In this document: piece by piece, positions 1 through 13,900 of the stretch
How the letters are laid out: each line of letters starts with the position of its first letter
Position numbering within the stretch: the stretch's first letter is position 1
Origin: Adineta vaga
Taxonomy: Eukaryota > Rotifera
Direction of reading: 5' to 3'
Length of the DNA stretch: 64,000 bases
Assembly: GCA_021613535.1 (NCBI GenBank)
Contig: CP075497.1
Span: forward strand, 11,098,001 to 11,162,000
Translations under genes and position numbers: made by a program
Notes under the pieces: generated by a model
Seen by the model: the letters and a program-made list of their open reading frames with translations, nothing else
The model's database searches: none
Told to the model about the DNA's origin: nothing

Positions 1-122
1 AAATCTCAAAGTAGGGCGTGAAAAGGCGTTAATATACTTTTCTTTTTCTTCGTCTATGAATTGATCATGAAAATATCTTTTCATTATTTGCTTTCAGTAT
101 TTATGAATAATATGTTTTAAGC

Positions 123-2820
<2,698 letters not shown>

Positions 2821-4415
2821 ATGCGATGGATTTGATTTGTATTTTCTTATATAAATATATATGTATATGTATCTGTATGTAATACTGTGATCCTTTAATG
2901 TTCCTTAACATTGTTTGAGTATAATCATATGTTTATATGAAAATACTCATTGATGTTCGTCTTTCCATAGATAATATATTTCCGTTCAATCATTTTCTAT
3001 GTTTACTTGTTGTTTGTTAGTGTTCGAAATGAATTCTACAATGAAAGAAGAGATCGCTATAACAATGGTATTTTGCAAATAATTTCAATGACCTCTAACT
3101 TACGTAATGAAAAAAACCTATTTATAGGTAGACTTATATTGATTTGAACGAAAGTATTTCTATCTGTCTTTTATTGATCGAAAATAACTTGTACAAGACT
3201 TTCCATCTTCATCTCATAGTAGTCGGTCAAATTTAATGTAACAGCACTGAATAGAGTCATTTGAAAAAATGTATCTGTTACTTAGAAGAAAGGATAATAT
3301 ACAAAATACCCAATTGTAAATAACTTTTCTTGAACTATGTATATGTGTCCAATTCTATTCAATATGTAACGATAGTTATTAAAACAGTTAATGTAAGAGA
3401 TATCGATCTATCAAGAACGTAAGTCAAAACTACTTTTCGTATGTGAAATGAACAGAAGACTAGTCGATAGAAAGAAAACATATTATGCAAAATCATCATA
3501 TGTTATGTGTATTGCACGAAAAACAGAAAAGAGTCTGGTAATGTTTTCGAATCTTAAGTTATGCTCAACGTTTTTAAAAATTAGTAGAAAAACTTGTACT
3601 CTAAATCTGAAATTGGACTTTGCGTTCATATGGTTTCCTACATGCTCATAACTTCACTCTATAAACATCAACTGAACTTTTATTGAATCCACAACTCTCT
3701 TTGTCGATGACACCAAATGGCTTTCCACTATTCGCGAGAAACAATCGCGTACTAATAGTTACACCTGAAACTGGCATAAAGCATTCCAATTATTTAAAAC
3801 TCGAAATATTATAACATTGTTTACTAAAACAAGAAATTACAGCAGATACTGAATCGAACTCGACTAGAATACTGGACTGAATTTAATCATTCGAGAATTA
3901 TAACTCTCAGATTCGAAAACACTAAATACAAAAAAAAACAGACTGATAGACGAATTTGTAATTATATTTTTTATTTTATTTATTGCTACATATATGAGAT
4001 GAATTATACAACATTTGCACTCAGTAATGAATGTTAGGGCATGATCGAGGTAACGCTACAACAATACACAGATTTTTCTATTCGAGATTTGAAGTACTCA
4101 ACTCATCAGTTCACGTACTGGGTTTTAGTACGTACTCACACGTGCGAACTGTTATCTGATAAAATGCGTGAAATTATCAACTTTAGCGACATCTTCGTCA
4201 AAATTGTATTAATTATTATAATTTTTGTGAGAAATAGCTTTTTATATAGAAATTTTTTTTTCATTTAAATATTCTCAAACTGTAATTGTATTAGTTAGGA
4301 AAGCAGTCCAATCAAACTTTGCAATGATTAGCTCTCTCCAATCTCGACTCGAAATTAAACTAAATAAGTTTCTATTTAGTGTTCGGATATTCAGACAGTT
4401 TGAATTTCATCAATC
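2821..4415. other. intergenic, GGT to ACOX3
   Basis: About 1.6 kb of AT-rich sequence. Short open frames (for example 3448-3651 and 4041-4268) have no recognisable composition or motif and no supporting splice structure. The first 100 bases should hold the GGT 3' UTR and the last part the ACOX promoter. Nothing else seen. Confidence 0.6.
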
Positions 4416-7305
4416 ATGCTTGATGAATATCGTAGTCGAGCATCGTTTTGTCCAAAACGTATGCGAAATATATTTGATGATGAAGCATCACAAGCTTATC
4501 GAGTAAGATGAAAAATTCAATCATCAAATTCAATCACATTTAGTATTATTAGACAAAAGTCTGGTCCATATTAGGATCTAAACCTGTATTTCGTCAACCA
4601 CAATTTCCAATACCAATCGATGAATATAAACATTTAACATATCTTCGTTGTAAAGAATTAATTCAAGCAAATTTATTAAGCGATGATGAAATGTTCGACA
4701 ATCCTCGACATAAAATTATTCTTGAACAATGTCTCGCTATGTATGATTCATCATGTCATGCAAAATATACACTTTCAATGACAGTTTTTCGTGAAACAAT
4801 TCGAACATTAGGAACACAAAGACATGAATATATTTTAGATCTTGATCAAAACCATCAAGTGAGGAGAAGAAAAAATCCAGTTATAGTTTTTGTTTATTAA
4901 ATACAATTCAATTTGAAATTAGATTTTCGGTTGTTTTGCTTTAACTGAATTAGCACATGGAAGTAATACGAAAGAAATGCGAACAAGAGCAACATACGAT
5001 CCATCAACCCAAGTAAATTTTCATATTTATTTAAGAAAACTTCTGTTTAATTTGTATATATATATCTGTTTATTAAAGGAATTTGTTTTAAATACACCTG
5101 ATATTGAAGCAATGAAATTCTGGGTTGGGTAAATAATAATATCTTGTGTCCAGTTCCTATTAAAATAAGAACGTGTTTTTTTTTAGTAACTTGGGTTATC
5201 AAGCAACACATGCTGTTGTTTATGCACAACTTTACACACAGAATACTTGTTATGGACTTCATCCATTTGTTGTACCAATTCGGTAGATAGTACTAATGAT
5301 GTTACAGAACATAGTTTGAGATGATATTCAATTGTAGTGATCCATTGACATATAAAACATTTCCTGGAGTTGAAGCTGGTGATATTGGAGCCAAATGTGG
5401 ATGGAATGGTATTGATAATGGGTATTGAAATGATTAATGAATTTTGACATTAAAAGAATGTTGAATTTTTTAGTTTCGTAATGTTTCGTAATTATCGAAT
5501 TCCACGAGAAAATCTTCTTAACAAACATGGTGATGTTTTACCAGATGGAACCTATAAAACGCAATTTAAGGTAACAGAGCATAAATATGAAGTTTTACAA
5601 CTCATAGACAGATTTGTTTGAGAACGAATAGACATTAGATAGAAGCTTTCAAAGTTTCGATCTTTATCTAGTAGTTTTCACTCAGAAGAAAAGAATAATT
5701 GTGCACTGTTTCTTTTGCATTTCTAGACATCAAACAAACGATTTGGAGCTAGTCTTGGTGCATTATCATCTGGTCGTGTTGGTATCAGTAGTTTAGCAAT
5801 CGGTTTATTAATTAATTGTAGTACAATTGCAATTCGATATTCATGTGTTCGAAAACAATTTGGACCATCACCTGGTGTCGAAATACCAGTTATTGAATAT
5901 CAAACTCAAGTATTTAAATATTTTCTTCAATGATTCATTAAAAGCTTTTTTCTCTCTCTGTCTCTCTTTAAGAATTGGCGTTTAATTCCAATTGTTGCAT
6001 CACTCTATGTTTTTCGTACATTAGCATTATCAGTTTTTGATAATCTTGCTGAATTCTATGCATTGTCGATGTCACGTGATGAAAGTGATCAAGATTTACT
6101 TGCAGATATGGGTCGAGAACTTCATGCGCTATCATGTACATGTAAAGCCATCTGTACTTGGAATACACAAAAGGCATGTCAAGAATGTCGCGAAGCATGC
6201 GGTGGTCATGGATATTTATATGGTAGATTAATATCATCAAATAATTGATTATTAAATTTCTCTATCTTTTCTTTTTAGCAACTGGTTTTGGTAATATTCG
6301 AAATGATAATGATCCGTCATGCACATTTGAAGGTGATAATAATGTTTTATTACAACAAGCATCAAATTATATTTTATCGACGTATGAAGATCTTTATTCA
6401 AACAGTAAGTTTTAATCTGAACAAAAAATCTATATTCAATTGCAATGATTTGTTTTCTTGATTTGTAAAGATATAGAAATTCATAGTCCATTTGAAAGTA
6501 TTTTTTTTATTAAACAAATGAAAAATGTCCTTCAAAATAATCGTTGTTCAATTACACCTGAATGTCATACGAAAGGTAAGGTGTTCTTTAATGATGAAAA
6601 TATATTCATCTAACTAAGATTTATTTGTCTATAGATTTAATCAATGCCGTTGAATGGCTCTTATGTTATATTCTTGACAAATCGACACGAAAAATAAATC
6701 AATTAACAACACGTGGAAATCTATCAGCATTTGATTTAAAAAATACAGCACAAGTTTATCATCTTCGTTCATTGTCGCTTATTTATATTCAAGTAATGAA
6801 GAAATCTTCGTTGTTTGTATTTAAAAATCTTAAACAAAATTTCTTTCATATTTTAGCGAACAGCAATTGTTCGATTTTTACATTATATTGAAAATAACGA
6901 AGAAATGGATACAAAATGTAAATTTGTCTTGGAAAAATTATTAATAGTTCATACATTGAAATTTCTGGAAGAAAATCTCACACTATTATTTGAAGGAAAT
7001 TATTTGACAAATGGTTCGATTAGTCTTTGGATACAAAATCGTTTAATTGATTTATGTCATGATTTACGAAATGAAGCTGCTGCATTGGTCGACGTTTTTG
7101 CACCACCTGATCATATTCTTAATTCAGTTTTAGGTGTTAGTGATGGAAAAGTACGTTACTATTCATTTGTATTATTAAAATACAATTCTATTTATGCATA
7201 TTTTAGGTTTATGAAGCAATAAATAAAGTTATACATACAAATAAACATACATTTGTAACACCAACATGGATTAAAGAAGATTTAAAGCAACGTAGTAAAC
7301 TATAA
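4416..7305 (+). CDS. ACOX3: peroxisomal acyl-CoA oxidase (ACOX3-like), 14 exons, PTS1 tail
   Basis: Flavin-dependent acyl-CoA oxidase, the first step of peroxisomal beta-oxidation, producing an enoyl-CoA and hydrogen peroxide. Exons are 4416-4502, 4553-4858, 4923-5012, 5079-5128, 5187-5282, 5338-5421, 5474-5570, 5727-5909, 5973-6222, 6279-6404, 6471-6575, 6635-6792, 6857-7150 and 7207-7305. They sum to 674 residues, the usual family length. Marks: [10 protein letters not shown] at the N terminus, [13 protein letters not shown] (FAD/substrate region), [33 protein letters not shown] and [16 protein letters not shown] near the catalytic Glu. The last three residues are SKL, a canonical type-1 peroxisome import signal. 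The ATG at 4416 starts in the expected place for the family. An AATAAA lies at about 7352. Subtype 3 is chosen by overall resemblance, so another ACOX class is possible. Confidence 0.93.
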
Positions 7306-7917
7306 GAATTGACTTATTGAGTTTCGTTTTTTTTTATCTATGATTTTAATCAATAAAGATATATGTGATTAAAGAATGACAAACCGTACTTTTATTGCTC
7401 TTCTTTTTTTAGATCTGAACATCTTTCTAGATGCGAGAAACGAAAGAAATCGAAAGGTAAATATCAGATTACTTTCAATATAGCCGAGACGAATAACCTC
7501 GAAGTTAAAAAGACGTATTTTGTCGATGATACGATCGATTGACATGATAAATATCCTTGATTTTGTCAAATAGCTATTTCGTATTGAACAAATGTCGAGA
7601 TAATATCAATTCATAAGCAATAAAGATTGCAATCAGAATGATTGGATGTTAGTATTATGTTTACAACGAACCTTCTCGAATATGAATATGTCTAGTACGA
7701 AATCTTCGTCATTATTGTTTATTGAATAAACGATATTTTCTGTATCATATTTCAACACGAAGACTATTTGTGATCGAGTCACTGAGTTTGATCAATTAAA
7801 GAATGAAAAAAAAAACGTTTAAATGATCATTTTTGAGAATCTAAAGAACAATCAATAGAACATCATTTGTCAATGATATAAATATTTTTTCGATCTAATT
7901 TATTCAGTACTGTACAA
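7306..7917. other. intergenic, ACOX3 to TMEM181
   Basis: About 0.6 kb, AT-rich, with the ACOX polyadenylation signal near 7352. The rest presumably includes the TMEM181 promoter. No gene seen. Confidence 0.6.
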
Positions 7918-10900
7918 ATGCGTTTATATGCTTTACATAAACGTCAAATTGCGGTTGTTTTTGCCCTTTTCTTTATTGGTTTGTTGATCACTCTTATAAT
8001 TGGTATCTCTGGTCCTTCCGTTATCCAAACAAATGATCTGAAATTAATTAATCATCCGAATCAATTAGTAAATAATGTTCTTTTTCTTTTGAAAGTTTTT
8101 AAACAAAAAATGTTCTTTTTATCATTGTAGTCTGGTCCATATAAACTTGAATCAAGTTATCTCGATAAATTTCATCAACGTCTTTGGTTAACTATGAAAT
8201 CTACAACTGATTTAGATGGTAAGTATTCAAAAGAAAACGGGAATGAGAATATATATTGTTGAAGTGAATTTCATAAATGAAATCAATATTGAGCTTACTT
8301 ATGGAAATGACTTCAACATTATAGATATTTTATTTGAGAAGCTAAAAATTTAATAAAATGTTTCTTTTTCTTTTTAATATTTATTGAAGATGAGTTTCGT
8401 CAATCAATCAATGTCACTATATCTAGAAATAATCCATCTTCGTCATCAAATTCATCAATATATGAACGTCAACGAATGATTCATTGTCAAAAACAAGTTA
8501 GTACTAAAGAATGAAAAGAAAAGCTTTCAAAAGTTAAATTGAGGTGGAGGAGGAGGAGGAGAAGATGAATAGATGACTTTTGTTGGTTGTGTGAATGACG
8601 TTGATGGTACTAGACCTGACGTTGATTTCACAACACGTGTTGCTTGTCCATTTGTTTTTGGTGGAACTTTTACATGATAAGTACCACCACATAAAGGTGC
8701 TGAGGGTGATTGATGAACAACACGTTCTTGAATAACAGGTGGTGGTTTCGATGGTACTTCTACAACTTGATAAACATATTGTTTTGGTTGAGGAACAACA
8801 ACAACTCGTTCGATGACATCTGGTGGTGGATCAGGTAATCGTTGTCGTACAACTTGAATTTGTGGTGGAGGTTCAGGTGCATAGTAGATTTCTTGAATAT
8901 GTTGTGGTTGATAATCGATAGATATTGATGTATTGCAACAAGGTAAAAATGTTGTATGATTAGAAGAACTATCAACGTCAAGGACAGTATTGTATAGATA
9001 GGCCATTATAAGTTAAAATGCAATTTGATCAAGAATATTTAGGGCTTTTAAATAGAGTCAACGATGGAAATCGTGTTTTTCTATAACTCGTGTAAATAGT
9101 GATGTTTGTTTATCGCAGTCATGCAAGCATGACCAAGTTATGGTAAAATAGTATTTATGATAATAAAGAATATGTTTATGTGTTTTTATCGAACCCTCAT
9201 GTGTCCTTAAGAAGCATAAAAAAAAGAATATTTTCGTTGTAAATTAGTAGAACACTTAAATATGTTTTTCTACGCATCAAATACATTTAAAAGGAAAAAA
9301 AATAAGCTTGCTGCTTATCTGATGTTAAACTAGGAGGTAAATTAGAATGCTAAAGATATCTAATGTGATAACAAATTACTTTACTCGTGATGTAGTAAAT
9401 ATTTTCGCTTAGGTACAAACGTTATCTAGATAATATGAACTAATTGACTAGCTTTTGAATAAATTGTTTTCATCTTATAAATGTATCTTTTTAAAAAAAG
9501 TCGAAACATATTAATCATTGTAGACAAAATAAACGAACTACACTGATTTGTCATTAGAAGCATATTAATTGTTGTTTAGATCATTAGCAAATAGAAAGAA
9601 ACTTCATTTGATTCATGACTTTGACCTTTCTTTGTCACCTAATAAAATATTAATCAAAATCAAATCTTGTTCTCAATTTCTTTCGTATATGATAAATGAG
9701 CGTCTGCGATCTTAGATCATTGAGTGTATTTATCGCAGTATACGGAAAAAAATGTATATATTGCTTGCATTGTTCTTTACTTAGATGTAATCGTATTATG
9801 CATATTCATATGTGCTATTTTATTAATCACCTTCGAATAGAGGGTTCATAAACGTTTGTTTCTATACATATTCAAAGCCACATATATGTAAATATGCTCG
9901 TTCGAGCGAAGCACGTGCTATAATACACGATCGCAACTAATCAAATCGATCGCGCAATATGTACCTTTTTTGCAATTACATGCGCATCATTCTAATTAAG
10001 AAAGAAGGTTCTTCTTTTCCTTATTCTCCTATCATTTATCAATGAACAAGCGTAGAACAAAAAGAAATTGTTTGCAAATGTACAATAGTGTCCGTAAACC
10101 TTGATGTGCTCGAATAAGCAATGCTACATGTAACTGCCCTTCGCTCTCTGAATCCAATTTTTTTTATATATATTACCGAGACTGATCAGGGTCAGGAGAG
10201 AAAAAAAGATGTTCATGGTCGCGAAGCAAGTGTCCTATAAATACACCTGTTTCTTAGCAGTCTATTTCATATACTATTGAACGCCCTCACGATATACAAT
10301 ATCTTCTTCGTCAAATTTTAGGTGAGCATTGTTGAGTTTTATATTTCTTTTTTTTCCACTATTCTCAGCCTTTTTTAATATAACCGTTGTCGCCATCATC
10401 ACCATCACCATCACCAGGAATACTAACATATAGAATATATCAACTTCTGTAGATCATCTTTTATGATGGTTTATGTGTATTCTGTATATATAATAAAGAG
10501 ACAGAAAGAGGCCAAGAAGGAGATAAATATATATGAGAAGAATGATGAATCCTTAGTCTATACTCTCGATATTGATGAAAATCAATAGATATTAATTGAG
10601 TTCTCGTTCAAATATATTGAACAGATATCTCTATCTCTATCTATGTATATATATATATATATACATGACGAGTATATAGTGTTCCGAAAAAGATCCCTAG
10701 TATTCTTCTGAATGCTCTCGTATTTATAAAGCACAAATAGTTTGAGTAAACCCACACAGGAATGGGTCCTTACAATCAATTTACAACGCAAACAGCAACT
10801 TACACATCGTCTTCAAGACTACAAGAAAGCAGCAACGGATCAGTTGGTGGTGTTACACAGAACATTAGCAACCCTGGCGGTCATAAAGGCCATGGAAAAC

Positions 10901-13900
10901 GATCTAGTACTACAACAAGTACAAGCTCATCAAGCTCATACAATTACAAACGCTATCCAGCTGGGTCGTATACTCAAAAGCAGGCTGCAGTTGGAGGCAG
11001 TGTTGGTGGAAGTACTTATTATGAACAGCAACAATATAACACAAGTAGTGGTGGAGGAGCTTATGGAACTTTTAGTGGTTATGGTGAATCTTATTATGGA
11101 AGTGAAGCTGGCTGTAAGTCAGGTGACATGTATCAAAATCGTCGACAAGGACGTATTCGTCGTCAAGCTATACGTTTACCGGATCAACCGGGCCCTGTAA
11201 GACAGGTTCGGCATCGAATGCCTACACCAGAACCAGATATACTTGAACGCGTTTATATTCGTCGGCAGCCAAGTGAAATTGTAGAAGAAATTATTGAAGA
11301 ACCAACTACTCCACCACCACGTATTCAAGAACGTACTGTTTATGAACCATCTGAACCACCACAAGTCGTACGTAAAGTTATTCGTGTACCACCTCGTAGT
11401 CATGCTTGTCCGATTCATCAACAAGAAACATTGAATCAATATGGAAGTTCTAGTGGTGCAAATACACCAGCAGCTGGTGGTGGAGCTTACGGTGCTGGAT
11501 ATGGACATACAGGACAAGGCTATAATACTAGTGGTACATATTATCAAAATAATAACAATAATCATGGTAATCATCACCATCATCAACAACAACAACAACC
11601 ACAACAGCATCATCATCAACAAGTACAACAACCACCACAAGGTTACGGACCTCAACAACAAGCTCCACAAGGATATGGACCTCAACAACAAGTTCCACAA
11701 GGATATGGACAGACTGGTTATGAAAGATATCAAGGATCACAGGCACCAGCAGGTAGTGCTCCGTTCGGTTATAATCCAGCCAATATACAAGGTGTAGCCA
11801 ATACCGGAATGTATCCACCTCAAGCAGGAGCGCCGCCACCAAACTTCTCACAAAATGCTTTCTGCTTTGATGTAACTGGTGCTGGTGCCCCAACGTCTTA
11901 CGCATCCCAATCCGCTCTTTCTAGTTATGGTGCAAATCCTCAGGGCTTTGGTGGACTACCAAGAGCCGCACATTTCGGAACCCAAGGGTTTACTTTCGGA
12001 GGAGCTGCTCAGAATTATAACGGAGCAGCAGGTTCTGGACTAGCACCGGGAGTAGGAGCAGCTCCGGGTCTAGGATTAACACCAGGTTTAGGAGTAACAC
12101 AGGGTTTAGGAGCAACAGGGGGTTTAGGACTAACACCAGGTTATGGTGCAGGAACTAGTTACGGAGTCACGCAATTTGGTGGATTAGGAGGTTTTCCTAG
12201 TAGCACTTTTGGTGGTGGTGCATCAGGTTTTGGTGGCGGCTTTGGTGGGGGGTTAAGTACCATCGGCAACTATGCTGCTGATGGTAGCTTCGGAGGTGGA
12301 TCATTCGGTCAAGGCCTAGCAGGTTATGGAGCACAAATTAATCCGTTCGCTGGAAGTTTTAGTGGTGGTGCAATGTCTGGTTTTGGTGGATTTGGTGGTA
12401 CTGGGTTCAGCAGCTCAATGGGTGGTTTAGGTGGATATGGCAGCTCTATTGGCGGCTTTGGTGGCCTTCCATTTGCTAGTAGTGCTTCGTTTGGTGGATT
12501 AAGCCCATGCTGTCCTCCACCATGTCCAATGCCATGCCCGCCAATGCATTGTCCAATGCCATGCCCACCGATGCATTGTCCAATGCCATGTCCTCCACCT
12601 TGTCCTCCACCACCAATTATTCAACACGTACCATGCCCAGTACCTGTACCTGTACCTCAACCATGCCCTGTACCTGTGCCACAACTTTGTCCTGTTCCTG
12701 TACCTCAACCATGTCCAGTTCCAGTTCCTGTTCGCGAATGCATTCCTGTTCCGTAAGTAGCTATTTTTTCATTCATTCATAATATTTAGAAATTACATTT
12801 CAAATCTCTTTCCTTATAGACATCCTGTACCATGTCCTGTACCGGTCCCAGTTCCACAACCTCAAATCCAAGTATGTTAAGAAACATTTTCATTGAAAAT
12901 GGATTTTATTGTTTACAATGACTATCTTTTTTTACTTCGTAATTGTAGTGTGTACCTGTCCCTGTTCCTCAACCATATCCAGTAGCTTGCCCTGTACCAG
13001 TTGAACGAGTGGTTTGTCAGCCAGTGTAAGTATCTTAAATGAAACAAATATATTCATTGATTTTTTTTCTTCTTCATTTCTGTTTTCGTCTTTTAGTTGT
13101 ATTCCTGTTCCTCAACCATGTCCACAACCCTACCCTGTTCCTGTACCACAACCTTGCCCAGTCCCTGTTCCTGTTCCAGGTCCTACTCAAGTAAGCTACA
13201 TGAAAATTCATCATTATTTTCTGTCATATATCATCAATCATATTAACTATAAATTATTACGCATACTTTTTCTTTCAATAGTGTGTACCCGTTCCTGTAC
13301 CTCAACCATGCCCTGTTCCTGTACCACAACCTTGCCCTGTTCCTGTTCCTTGTCCTGGTCCACCACAATGTATACCTGTGCCTGTACCTGTTCCTTGTCC
13401 TTGTCCACCTCCTCCAATGTGCTGTCCACCTCCTCCAATGTGCTGCCCACCTCCTCCAATGTGTTGCCCACCTCCTCCAATGTTCTGTCCACCTCCTCCA
13501 ATGTGTTGTCCACCTCCTCCAATGTGCTGTCCACCACCACCGATGTGTTGTCCACCCCCACCGATGTGCTGTCCACCACCGCCGATGTGCTGTCCAAATC
13601 CCTGTGGTCCTTTTGGTGGCGGGTATGTCAAGGATTCGATTGCTTCGCTTGCTTCATTTCCCATTTTGCTTTGCACTATAGGTTGGGAGCTTATGGAGGT
13701 TCATTAGGAGGCTTCGGCAGCGGCCTAGCAGCCTATGGTGGACCTCTCGGAGGGTATCGCTAGCTAGAAACATAGTTCGATGAAATCGATTAATTGAAAT
13801 TTTATCTATTTTTAGTGGTTTTGGTGGAATCTGTGGTGTACCAATTGGCTTTGGTTTTACGACGACTGTTGGTGGTAGTTTAGATCCTTTTACAGATGAT

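Noticed and set aside
3448-3651. Short open frame in the GGT-ACOX gap
   Set aside because: No recognisable domain and composition like the surrounding AT-rich DNA.
3840-3920. GAATCGAAC string resembling a minus-strand tRNA T-loop
   Set aside because: The flanking bases do not form a T-stem, acceptor stem or anticodon arm.
11176-11905. Overlapping minus-strand frames opposite the nested structural gene
   Set aside because: Low-complexity shadows of the Gln/His and Gly repeats on the plus strand.
13404-13592. Regular 21-bp repeats as a CRISPR-like array
   Set aside because: There are no spacers; the units are contiguous, in frame and coding in a eukaryotic gene.
13302-13676. Long minus-strand open frame of GGGGQHIG repeats
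   Set aside because: Antisense shadow of the CCPPPPM array; it crosses plus-strand splice sites and has no start context of its own.
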